Positions 20,136 through 29,676 of a stretch of 64,000 nt of DNA are shown in pieces. The stretch comes from Tranzscheliella williamsii (taxonomy: Eukaryota; Basidiomycota; Ustilaginomycetes; Ustilaginales; Ustilaginaceae). The notes beneath the pieces are model-generated. The model saw only the letters and a list, made by a program, of their open reading frames with translations, was not told the DNA's origin and ran no database searches. The stretch spans positions 124,001 to 188,000 of the forward strand of contig JALBYF010000001.1 in NCBI GenBank assembly GCA_023212725.1, read 5' to 3'. A program made the translations under genes and the position numbers. The stretch's first letter is position 1. Every line of letters starts with the position of its first letter.

Positions 20136-21684
20136 TGTTGGGTTCCGTTCAGAGGAGAGGCGGAGGTTTCCAGCTGAGGGGGGGAGCGAATGGCGAAACA
20201 GGCAGACATTTAAGGAAAAGGGCAGAGGGGCTTATACGGCCGCGGTCGCATAGGAAGGGCAGACATCACTATTTATGAAGGTACCGAGCCAACAAGGCCG
20301 TCCAGCGAGCCAGACTCGGCGGTAGAGGCGGCCGAGGTCAGGTGGTGTCGATGCCAATAGAGCAAGTTGGAAGAGGGGAGGGGGGGAGAAGGGCGGTGTT
20401 GCGGATGCGTGCAGAATTACGATGGGCCAATGCAGGTCTGGACAGATGAAGTCCATGCAAGGTCTGGACAAATGAAAGGCGCGGCGCCGAGAAGGAGCGA
20501 ATAGAGTGGGCCATGGCTGGCCAAGGTGGGCTTTTGACGCGGCTCTCCCATCCGCCTGCAGGCAAAGTTCACTGTAATCATGTTGCTCATCATCACTTGT
20601 ATCGTTTGTTAAACAGTAGTCCGTCGGAGCGAAGAAACGATCATGAGGCAGTCTCTCGTCACATCCGACGCTTTTGTTTCTAGTCACACTACTGACCACA
20701 TTCAAACGGCTTCGAGCTGGACAGTCTGGTATAATGGCTGTGGCTAACGCGGTGGGAATAACCAAGATGTGCCTTGATGAAGTGGCGGTGGGTTCGATGG
20801 CACAGCCTTGCCTTGGCCCTTTTTCTCGTATTCATTGCTCCATTAATGTGAATAATAATAGTATGTGATACCACAGCCGCACGCTATTGCTCGAGATCCT
20901 TTTAGACATCTGAGACCGTCGGGAATTCCGGGCTGGCTTATCGTCCCGATGGTAGTGATAGTTGCCCGATTTATGGCTCGAACCTCCAACTCGGTCCACT
21001 CAAAGACCCCTGAGCCAAAAGTTATCAAGGTTCATCAACCGACGGCGCAAGCAAGAATTCCTTTCACCTCACCTATAGGCTCGGGGTTGCCTTCTTTTGA
21101 ATCATGTGATAGCGGTGCTTTGAAGCGCTTGTGCAGGCTGCGAAAGTCCTTGCCGCTACGAAGATAGAAAGCGTTTATCATAGAGATATGCCTACAGAAG
21201 ACGTGACTGACTGACAGAATGAAAACTGCGCGACAAGAGGATCTGTGATGGTCTTAGAGTTGAGCGGGGTGGGATGTGCATACCACACTGCGCCTCGCGA
21301 ATCTTTTGTGGTTGTCGCTCTGCAGATCAACACACACTGCATCGTCACATAGCAACCGCTCAACATCACATCTTTTCCATCGTATCACCGAACCTCCAAT
21401 TCACCATCGCGGTTGCATCGCTGATCACTTTCAAGGCGTAGCGCGTAGCCAAAGCTTATTCTTTTCCATCGCATCGGGCCCGTTCCACTGCCGTTGATCA
21501 GCAGCTTGGCAGGTCGTCTGCATACTCAGCATTTCAGGGCGGTGTACTTCATCAAGCTAATCCCCTCCTCACGCTCATTAGCCGGCTTCTGCTTCATTGA
21601 AGGGCGTCTGCCAAAGCAGCGCCTTGTCACTGTCCCGTCCTTTCGCATCCCCTCTCAGCCTATGAGACTTTCGTCCACCCCGCC
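20136..21684. promoter_or_regulatory. Divergent promoter region, GPI protein and ArfGAP
   Basis: About 1.55 kb with no recognisable gene. A minus-strand open frame at 20232-20765 is Pro/Ser-rich and not gene-like. The 150 nt before 21685 are pyrimidine-rich, as expected of a leader. Confidence 0.5.
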
Positions 21685-24600
21685 ATGACCGCCACCAGGC
21701 TCACTGCTGGCGGAGCCGATCCCACTTCAGCAGCCACATTCAGCACATCTTCACCGCTACTCCATCTGCAGCACAGCTATGCTGCGTCCGCAGCCTCAGC
21801 ACCTCCTTCCAGAGACGCATTCGATCTCCCCGGTCACTCCTTCTACATTGCTGATCCCCATCGACTCTCCATCCTCTCTCTACATATCCATGCTACCTCC
21901 AAAGTCTCGACATCTCGCGCCTCGCATCTCCCGCCTTCTAGTCGCATTCCCTCTGCACTTACGCAGCCAGTTGACACGTCTTTGCCATCCTTGCCACAAT
22001 CGCCAGCCGGCCTCCAAGGAAAGAGGCATACTTCCTTCAACAATTCATCATCGCCAAAACCACCACCTTCGTCCTTCGACCCGCATTCAGAGCGTCCCGC
22101 ACGGCTGAGACCACTCAGCCATGACTTCGGTTCCAGAGCTAGGGAGGCCCTGAACGATCTCGGCAAGTTTGCAAGCCGGAAGACCACCGCTATGGAACGT
22201 GCTAATGGCGCCGAAGCCCTCGCCAGAGTAGCTAATGCACTCACTCCGCCCAGTTACCTTACCCATGGCGACCACCGTTCAGCAATGCTCTCGTCTCCGT
22301 TCGACGAAAAGATACCGCCATATGAAGACATGTCCACCGATCTGCAGCTTGGATCAGACACTCATGTGGTCCTGTCTGCTTCGGCCACCAAAACCATCTC
22401 CGTAAAACCACAGAGCTTCACCTTTGGCAGAGACAGAAGGTTGGCAAGCCCTGTGGTACCGATCAACATCGAAAGCAGCGTTCGCAAACAGTCTCAGAAG
22501 CTCACCTCGCCAGCCAACATTGAGTTCATAGCAGATCCCAGCCCGTCTATCTTCACATCCACCACTGGCAGCTTTACTGCTGATCTCGACGGATCAGACC
22601 AAGAGGAGGATGCCGGTAATTTCAGAGCCGTCCCCGTGGCCGCCCCGTCCCGGGCTGAATTCGATCCGTTGAGGCTCTTGCTCAAGGTGGATCCACCTGC
22701 CGACTCAGCCCGAGAAATGTGGTCGGCCAAGGCCTCCTTTCTGTCAGCCGATAACGCATGCGAATATGAGACCACTGAGGCCCATCGCATCAGTCTGCGC
22801 TTCAGGCTTCGACTTTGTGCCAGTGCGGCTGTGCCTTCTACTGCGCCAGTCGCCAAGTCGCAATCGCTCGACCACGGTTTGCAACAAGTCTTTTTCTTAT
22901 CCGCCGACTCTACTCAAAAACTGATGGAAGCGATAGAAACGCCACAATCCACCATCGCATCAGCCGAGCTCGCTGCCTTGGAAGGTATCTCCCGTGTTGA
23001 GATAAACCCTGCACCGACATCAACCCATGCGGTCGGACGAGGAGCAAGAGACTACGACTTTGATTGGGTCTGGAAAGGCCCGGGCCGAGCTCACGACGCC
23101 CTTGCTGCCAAATGTTGTTGCGCTTTCGTTGAGATCAATCCATCCGGCTCACATGCAAAAGTCCTCGGTAGCTTCAGCTTTTGGATCCAGCTGCCTCCAA
23201 ACTCGGCTGGACCTTCCAGTGCTTTTCCGACAATCAATACTTCCTCGGCCATACCTGCGAAGCATGCACCCTCGCGGTCTGATTCGCTTGCTCTGATCGC
23301 TGGACTAGACATGGATCTGGCAGCTCGTCCAGATCTCTTCGATTCTCCGCCAGCGCGCGCCGGGACGCTATTGGATCCAGGTAAATCCGACAACCGGCAC
23401 GGTGAGCGTTCAACCATGTTTCGATCTCTGTCCGCCATTCCTCTTGATCGGACGGAACTGAGTCTAGAGGATCTCGCTAGCGATTCTCCCATATTCCGTG
23501 CGGCCATGGCCAATTTGGAACGCCGGACCATCAGCTTGAAGAAGCTCACCAAGACGGCTCTGAAAGCGGCGTCGGATGCTAAATCGAGGCTGCTCAAGCT
23601 CATCGAAGCCGAAAAGGCCATGAACGACGCTTTAGATGCACTCGCTTCTCTAGCTCCCGATACCCTTGGTCATGTCAGGGATGCCTTCATCCTTGAAGCC
23701 AGGCGCAGAACATCCCAGCACCGAAGTCAACAAGCGACCATGATCGAGCAGGATCTTGAGCTTCCACTGAGTCACGTGGCCGACATCTGCCGCTCGACAT
23801 TGGATAAGTTCAAGACGTTCGAAGCGGAGTCAAAGGCCTACTACTCTCAAACGCAGAAATGGCTATCCAATCGCGTCAACACAGATGGCATGAACCAGAC
23901 AAGTAGTCTAAGCAGCGCAGCGCCCTCGAACCCTGCATCTAGCAACGACAAATCCTTCAAACAGGAGCGAGCAGACGAGAAGCAAAAGTTGCGGGAGTTG
24001 CGCTTCGAACAAGCTCGCCTGGACCTCTTCTTCAGTGTCCATCACCTCCACGGTGGCAAGATAGAAGCTCAGTTGATGCGTTGCTTTTTGCGTCTCTCGC
24101 AATGGCACTCAGAGGCGCTCAGCAAGCTCTGGGGGGCAGAGCGGACCACACCACCGCAGTCAGACTCCCTCGAGACGGTTTTCAGCGAGCTTGACTCGGC
24201 ACTAACTATCCATGATTCTCAGAGGCGGGAGCTGGAATTTCGAAGCCGTAAGCTATCTGACAAAACCAGGTCTCTCGAGCAGTTGCTTAGCAAGACAGGC
24301 GAGGGTGAGCAGGATCACACACCAGCTTTGTCCTCGTTGAACGTGACTACCGGAGAGACCCCGTCACTGGAAACGCCGCCTTATGCAACTCCGCCAGCCT
24401 CCAAAGCACGAAAGCTGAGAACGTTCCTCGGCGCGATCAGCTCGGGTATCAACAGCTCGCCGCTCATTCCAAAAGCGGCGGTTCCTGACTCGGACCCTTC
24501 GACATCGGCAGCCAATGCTAATAAACTAGGGGCTCCCGGTCTCAATATACGCCGGCGGGTGTCTCTGAAGCTTAAGCCTGAACGGAACCGCAGTCAAGAC

Positions 24601-27255
24601 CTGGGTTTGCCATCACCGTCACAGCCATCACCACTATCGCCTTCGCAGCCGTCACCATCGCAGCCCCCGTCGAGCTGGAAACACAACGGGCTGGTCTCAT
24701 CGCCAAGAAAGACTTCAAGCGGGACGCATCTCTCATCGCGTACGGAATCAGTAGATGTACGATCTTCTCGAACCGATTTAGGGTATAGCTCCCATGGGCA
24801 CCCCCGCAGTTCGGTTGGGGAAGCCGAAAAAGATACCGAGACGAATTCCTCTACTGCCACGTGTCGACCCGTTCATCTGGATACAAGCGGCACCCAAACT
24901 CCAGGTACTGGGCTCGGCATCGCATCAATGCCTGGATTGGGTGAGGATGGCACAACTGACGCATGGGGGTTTCCTGCATCCCGCAGCCCTGCGACTATTA
25001 CCTCGTCCGGTGGTGGCGGGGAAAGGAAAAAAGAAGGAGTGCTCTGGGTCATGTCCAAGAACATACAAGGTCCAGCAGGTGGTGATGCGCCTCGCGGCGT
25101 CAACCGATCCACACACTGGCGAGAATGCTGGGTTGTGCTGTCAGGTTCGGGACAGATCAGCGAATTTGCGGACTGGAAGAACGCCAAGGTGGTGGAACCG
25201 ACTCACCCGCTGATTGACCTGCGCTTTGCGACGGTGAGGGAGGCTCGTGGCGTGGATCGACGGTTTGCCTTTGAGGTGGTGACGCGCGACAGTCGGCGAC
25301 TCTTCCAAGCATCGGACGAAGAAAGCATGAAGGAATGGATGCGGTCTATCACCAAGGCTATTGAAAGTCTGCTGAATGGAACGTCGAGCGTGCGTAAGCT
25401 TGACAGAGTAATCCGAGCCACTCCCTTCCGACCGAACAGCAGCTTGAACCCCGGGGCAAGCATCGCAGAAACCGAGGCTGAACTGTCGGCTGCCGGCGAG
25501 GGCAACGACTTTGGTGTTCGCCAGTTGCTGGACGGTACCAGCAAGGCGTTCAGTCAAAGCATGACCGACCTACATGCGTCTGCGAAAGGCCAGGGATCTG
25601 ATCGAAACGACCAATCTGGATTTGGCGGTCACATGGCCGCTCTTTCAGAGAGTCACGCGGATTCTGTCCCTATATCTTCGAAGCGCAGGTCAAGACACGT
25701 AAGGGGCATCTCCAACAAGACGCCTGTCTCTGGATATCTTGGTAGCGAATCTCATGGCCTGCCACGGACGGACGCCAACTTTGAGCACACTCGCCATGAC
25801 CGAGAGAAAAGCGTGGATGGGGCCGGATCTTTCTCCTCTGCCGATAAGCAGCATGACAGCGAGTTCGACCTTCAGATCGAAGCCAACGTACATAGAAACT
25901 ATGGTTCCGATCCTAACGCTCGCTTCTCATCGTCATCCGGGGTGGGTTCTGTCGACGAGATGGGAAAGGTGAGGTCCAAGGAAGGCAGTGGGTCTAGAAA
26001 GGATCGAACTACCACGGCAACCTCAGGCACTCACACTAGCACCAAGATCTCAAGAGCTGCCGAGGTCGGGCTTATTTCGCGGCAATCAGAGAATAAAACG
26101 TGCGCAGATTGTCGGAGCCCTGATCCTCGATGGGCTTCCTGGATGCTTGCAAATGAGCCATGCTGCATTTTTATTTGCATTGCTTGCTCTGGCGTACACC
26201 GCTCGTTAGGCGTTCACATTTCCAAGGTCAAGTCGGTCGATCTAGATGACTGGACAGAGGAGCAGCTGCAATCGGCCCGAGATTGGGGCAATGCGAAGGC
26301 AAATGCAATCTGGGAACATTCCAAGCCACAAGGAAAGCTGCCTGCGCCTGACGACCGCAAAGAGTTCTGGCAGGCCAAATATATCCAGGCTAGATGGAAG
26401 AAGCCATCCGAGCCACCGCGGGCCGCCGTGCAGCTGGATCATGATACCGACGCTACCCCTACCCGCTACCATATGCCTATCACTACCGAAAGCACTTCTC
26501 TCACTCCCTTGGCGACGCCCGTACGTCAACCCAGCGGATCGAGCAAAGAGAGTGTACCCGGCTCACCTCGACCTTCGGGCCCTAGGCCGCTGCCAACACG
26601 CCGTTCAGCATCGATGAACTCGGTGCCCCACCTTCCACCGCCTTCGTCACCCTTAAAGTCTGAACGCTTTAGCAGCACCGACAAACCCTTACCAGAGTTG
26701 ACGAGACAGTCATCAAAGGATATTTTGCCAATCTTACCCTCCGACGCTCCCGACGCCCCAGAGAGTCCGTCCGCGTTTGCGACCTACCCGATGGAAGAAT
26801 TCGACGACGAGCCGATTCTCGGATCACCGTCGTCGAATGGGTACAGCCCTGAAGCGTCACCCCCGCCTCATACGCGGCGAAGGCTCTCACGGTCTTTAGC
26901 AGGGACTAGGGATGGCACGGGATTCAGTCATGTGAGCCAGGCGATGCTGGACGCCAGAGCCGACCCGAGGCTTTTCCCGCTTAGCTCGTCATCGTACACC
27001 CCACGGGCCGCGAAGCCGGCTCCATTGCATCAGGAGGTCGCATCGTCCCCGCCTTCGTCCTACTTTGTCTCGAACCTCGATGGGCCCTTGTCCTCCCCCC
27101 TCTACTACGACGTTCCGCCGCACCGCAGCTTCATATCCACCGTGGCGCGCAACGACGAGGCGGATCTTCTCCCAACAGCTGACACAGAGCCTTCTTCCCC
27201 CTCGCAACCGCCAGCGCGGTTTGAGCCTTATGCTCCCGTCACCCGAGACGGTTGA
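21685..27255 (+). CDS. BAR-PH-ArfGAP domain protein
   Basis: Single exon, 1856 residues. ArfGAPs stimulate GTP hydrolysis on Arf GTPases in vesicle traffic; the BAR and PH parts sense curvature and phosphoinositides. Order seen: a long N-terminal region, a helical BAR-like segment at about 595-870 (AALEGISR and later SLKKLTKTALKAASDAKSRL), a PH domain at about 1107-1232 (KKEGVLWVMSK, HWRECWVVLSGSG, CSS-rich linker after), and an ArfGAP zinc finger at about 1455-1570. Zinc Cys are 1473, 1476, 1498 and 1501, and the arginine finger is Arg1506 in CSGVHRSLGVH. The spacing between Cys pairs is 21 residues rather than the usual 16-17. Linkers and the tail are Ser/Pro-rich. Closest types are fungal ACAP-like or Age2/SMAP-like GAPs. 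Confidence 0.9.
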   Translation: MTATRLTAGGADPTSAATFSTSSPLLHLQHSYAASAASAPPSRDAFDLPGHSFYIADPHRLSILSLHIHATSKVSTSRASHLPPSSRIPSALTQPVDTSLPSLPQSPAGLQGKRHTSFNNSSSPKPPPSSFDPHSERPARLRPLSHDFGSRAREALNDLGKFASRKTTAMERANGAEALARVANALTPPSYLTHGDHRSAMLSSPFDEKIPPYEDMSTDLQLGSDTHVVLSASATKTISVKPQSFTFGRDRRLASPVVPINIESSVRKQSQKLTSPANIEFIADPSPSIFTSTTGSFTADLDGSDQEEDAGNFRAVPVAAPSRAEFDPLRLLLKVDPPADSAREMWSAKASFLSADNACEYETTEAHRISLRFRLRLCASAAVPSTAPVAKSQSLDHGLQQVFFLSADSTQKLMEAIETPQSTIASAELAALEGISRVEINPAPTSTHAVGRGARDYDFDWVWKGPGRAHDALAAKCCCAFVEINPSGSHAKVLGSFSFWIQLPPNSAGPSSAFPTINTSSAIPAKHAPSRSDSLALIAGLDMDLAARPDLFDSPPARAGTLLDPGKSDNRHGERSTMFRSLSAIPLDRTELSLEDLASDSPIFRAAMANLERRTISLKKLTKTALKAASDAKSRLLKLIEAEKAMNDALDALASLAPDTLGHVRDAFILEARRRTSQHRSQQATMIEQDLELPLSHVADICRSTLDKFKTFEAESKAYYSQTQKWLSNRVNTDGMNQTSSLSSAAPSNPASSNDKSFKQERADEKQKLRELRFEQARLDLFFSVHHLHGGKIEAQLMRCFLRLSQWHSEALSKLWGAERTTPPQSDSLETVFSELDSALTIHDSQRRELEFRSRKLSDKTRSLEQLLSKTGEGEQDHTPALSSLNVTTGETPSLETPPYATPPASKARKLRTFLGAISSGINSSPLIPKAAVPDSDPSTSAANANKLGAPGLNIRRRVSLKLKPERNRSQDLGLPSPSQPSPLSPSQPSPSQPPSSWKHNGLVSSPRKTSSGTHLSSRTESVDVRSSRTDLGYSSHGHPRSSVGEAEKDTETNSSTATCRPVHLDTSGTQTPGTGLGIASMPGLGEDGTTDAWGFPASRSPATITSSGGGGERKKEGVLWVMSKNIQGPAGGDAPRGVNRSTHWRECWVVLSGSGQISEFADWKNAKVVEPTHPLIDLRFATVREARGVDRRFAFEVVTRDSRRLFQASDEESMKEWMRSITKAIESLLNGTSSVRKLDRVIRATPFRPNSSLNPGASIAETEAELSAAGEGNDFGVRQLLDGTSKAFSQSMTDLHASAKGQGSDRNDQSGFGGHMAALSESHADSVPISSKRRSRHVRGISNKTPVSGYLGSESHGLPRTDANFEHTRHDREKSVDGAGSFSSADKQHDSEFDLQIEANVHRNYGSDPNARFSSSSGVGSVDEMGKVRSKEGSGSRKDRTTTATSGTHTSTKISRAAEVGLISRQSENKTCADCRSPDPRWASWMLANEPCCIFICIACSGVHRSLGVHISKVKSVDLDDWTEEQLQSARDWGNAKANAIWEHSKPQGKLPAPDDRKEFWQAKYIQARWKKPSEPPRAAVQLDHDTDATPTRYHMPITTESTSLTPLATPVRQPSGSSKESVPGSPRPSGPRPLPTRRSASMNSVPHLPPPSSPLKSERFSSTDKPLPELTRQSSKDILPILPSDAPDAPESPSAFATYPMEEFDDEPILGSPSSNGYSPEASPPPHTRRRLSRSLAGTRDGTGFSHVSQAMLDARADPRLFPLSSSSYTPRAAKPAPLHQEVASSPPSSYFVSNLDGPLSSPLYYDVPPHRSFISTVARNDEADLLPTADTEPSSPSQPPARFEPYAPVTRDG

Positions 27256-27511
27256 TTGCGCTCTGCACACTCCAGCTCACACATACCGTAAAGTGGCCAC
27301 AAGAAACCAGCCCGACTGACAACACATTCTCGACCTCAACCAAGACGCTTGAAAAGCGATATACCCTCCAGTATACCTGTTTTGTACCGTATATCCGCGT
27401 GACTCTGAGAAACAAAGTGCCATGGTGACGATGCGTGTTTGCCATGCTTCTGTGCTTCTCGTCGACGAGGGGCATGGAGCGGCTGCCTGTTGGGCGTGGG
27501 ATGCAGGCTGA

Positions 27512-29293
27512 TCATGCTTTGGGGACGAGCAATCCTGCTTGGTGCGCCTTTAGCGCTAGTTGGAGGCGTTCGAGCGACTCGTGCTGGCCGAGGAAGAGGA
27601 GCAGATCGGCCAACGGTGCGCCTCGCTCTTTTGCGGTGAGGGCGAAGCGGAGGGGTGCGAGGATAGCTGCCTTCTTGATCTTGCTTTTGGACGAGGGGAG
27701 TTTGTCTGCGGCCTGGGCGAGGGCGGTGGGGAGCTGTGCGATGATGCGGTGGAGGGCGTCCTTTGTCCAGCCGGCGGCGCTGCTGCGGTCTATGTTTGCG
27801 AATTCGGCCTGGGCCGCGCCGACGGCGGCGACAAAGTGGGTATGCACGAGCGGGCTGGCGGCGAAGAGCGCCTGCGCGGCCGGGTCGTCAAAGTCTGGCC
27901 GGCGGAAGAGCGGCCGCGCCGACGCGGGCACGTCGTACGCCGTCGCCGAGGTCCCCTTGGCCAGCATCACCACGTCGCCCACCAGCTCCTCCTCTTCGCT
28001 GAAGCGCGCCGCAAGCTCCGGATACGCTTCCGCCAGCTTGGGCCGCACCTTGTCGACAATCTCCTTCCGCCCCCCGCCCTGCTTATCCTCAAGCTTGAGC
28101 ATGAGATGGCGCGAGTTGAGATAGTAGAGCTTGGACATGTCGACCGTGGCTCGACTGCGGTTGACGTGGCTAATGTCGAACCCCTGGATCATCTCGCCGA
28201 TGGTCAGAACATCCAGCGCAGTCGGGTCCTGCTCCTGGCTCCTGGAAGTCTGCGCCGCCTCGTCGGACTGCTTGGACTGGTGGTAGGCGATATTGTTGTA
28301 GCCCATGAGGCCGAGGAAGTTGTTGAGCGCTTCGGGCTCGAATCCCCTATCGCGGTAGCTCTCGACACGGACGTCGCCTGTCCTTTTGCTGAGCTTGGAG
28401 CCATCCGAGTTGACCAGGAGAGGCAAGTGTGCAAAGTGAGGCGGCGACAGGCCGAGCGCGCGGTAGAGCCAGACGTGCTTGGGGAGGGAGGGGAGCCACT
28501 CCTCTCCGCGCAGCACATGTGTGATGCCCATCTCGTGATCATCGACGACACTGGCGAGATGGTAGGTGGGCCAACCGCTCGACTTGAGCAGAATCGGGTC
28601 ATCGGTGCCCTCGCGATTCGGGTCTGCCGGGAACGTGACGTTGCCGTAGACGAGGTCGGTGTGGCCGAGTGGGCCCGTCTCTGCATGGAGGCGGACGACG
28701 TAGCGCTTACCCAACGAGATCAGATGCTTTGCCTCTGCCTCAGAGGGCGGAAGGTAGTGCTCGCGCAGGGGCTGATGCTTGGTGCGCGACGCATGCGGAT
28801 CCGCGTCCTGCTGCACCACTTCCGCTCTGAAATCACGATAAGCTTTCCCGCTCCGGATCAGCCGCTCGGCATAGTCGCGATACAGCTCGAGCCGCTCGCT
28901 CTGGACGTATGGCCCTCGGCTCCCGCCCGAAGAGGGCCCTTCATCGTAGTCCAGTTTGGCCCACTCCAGCGTCTCTTGCAGCGCAGCCACCGAGCCCGGC
29001 ACCAGCCGTGTCTGGTCCGTATCCTCGATCCGGAGGACCCACTTGCCCCCCAGCGCGCGCGCATAGAGGTGGTTGAAGAGCGCCGTCCGCAATCCGCCCA
29101 GATGAAGGTACCCCGTCGGCGATGGCGCGAACCGCAGCCTCGCAGGTGTAGACGCTGGCGCGACGGCGGCGGACCGGGACGGCGTCGTGTAGCATCTCTG
29201 CCCTGCACCGCACACTCTCCGTGAACTGGAAGCGCAGGCTCGGCAGACCGCCTTCGCCGTGCTGCGGGAGGCTCCCGCCGTTGGACTCGGCAT
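27512..29293 (-). CDS. MSE1: Mitochondrial glutamyl-tRNA synthetase
   Basis: Class I aminoacyl-tRNA synthetase that charges mitochondrial tRNA with glutamate. From the ATG at 29293 the protein is 593 residues. The open frame continues upstream, but its first codon is GTG; another ATG lies at 29428. The start at 29293 gives an Arg/Ser/Ala-rich presequence (AKAVCRACASSSRR) before the catalytic core. The HIGH-type signature is SPTGYLHLGG (residues 58-67) and the KMSKS-type signature is KLSKR near residue 300. DTDQTR follows the first motif, as in GluRS. Convergent with the ArfGAP gene and divergent from RFT1. The last 440 nt use mainly C-ending codons. Confidence 0.93.
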   Translation of the reverse strand: MPSPTAGASRSTAKAVCRACASSSRRVCGAGQRCYTTPSRSAAVAPASTPARLRFAPSPTGYLHLGGLRTALFNHLYARALGGKWVLRIEDTDQTRLVPGSVAALQETLEWAKLDYDEGPSSGGSRGPYVQSERLELYRDYAERLIRSGKAYRDFRAEVVQQDADPHASRTKHQPLREHYLPPSEAEAKHLISLGKRYVVRLHAETGPLGHTDLVYGNVTFPADPNREGTDDPILLKSSGWPTYHLASVVDDHEMGITHVLRGEEWLPSLPKHVWLYRALGLSPPHFAHLPLLVNSDGSKLSKRTGDVRVESYRDRGFEPEALNNFLGLMGYNNIAYHQSKQSDEAAQTSRSQEQDPTALDVLTIGEMIQGFDISHVNRSRATVDMSKLYYLNSRHLMLKLEDKQGGGRKEIVDKVRPKLAEAYPELAARFSEEEELVGDVVMLAKGTSATAYDVPASARPLFRRPDFDDPAAQALFAASPLVHTHFVAAVGAAQAEFANIDRSSAAGWTKDALHRIIAQLPTALAQAADKLPSSKSKIKKAAILAPLRFALTAKERGAPLADLLLFLGQHESLERLQLALKAHQAGLLVPKA

Positions 29294-29676
29294 GGCCCCG
29301 ACGGATGCGATGCAACGAATGCAGTAAGACCTGATGCGTACGGTGAGGTGGCGGGAGCGCGCAAGCCAAAAAAGTGTGATGGTTACGACCTTTTTGAACC
29401 TTGGCTTGCATATCTTAAGCGCATTCATATTCGCGCCTTCGCGGTTTCGGCCAATTCTTCGGGATGTCACAGTTTAGGTTAAGCGCCAACGCTGTCATCA
29501 CCTTCTCCTTCGGCTTGATTACTCGCAACGAAGCGTGACGACTCGGCGCTTCCGCCAGCCAATTTCTCACCAGTCAATTCCGTAGTAGCTACATAGACAG
29601 CCAGAATGAATGGCAGAGCAGAGCCGCTCTAAGAACTGGCTAAGGACTGGCTAAGAGCTGTGAGCCATTAGCGGCC
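29294..29676. promoter_or_regulatory. Divergent promoter of MSE1 and RFT1
   Basis: 383 nt between the two start codons. A short direct repeat, AAGGACTGGCTAAG / AAGAACTGGCTAAG, lies just before the RFT1 start (about 29630-29657). Nothing else recognised. Confidence 0.55.

Noticed and set aside
20232..20765. 177-codon minus-strand frame in the ArfGAP upstream region
   Set aside because: No domain or signal features and no splice partners.
27560..29224. 554-codon open frame on the strand opposite MSE1, and similar long frames opposite NEO1 (39255-40706), REI1 (47631-49418), CCP1 (55293-56672) and TRP1 (58287-59897)
   Set aside because: GC-rich codons with few A/T third bases leave the opposite strand nearly free of stops. 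The products have no domains and are Arg/Gly/His/Pro-rich, while the other strand encodes clear enzymes.
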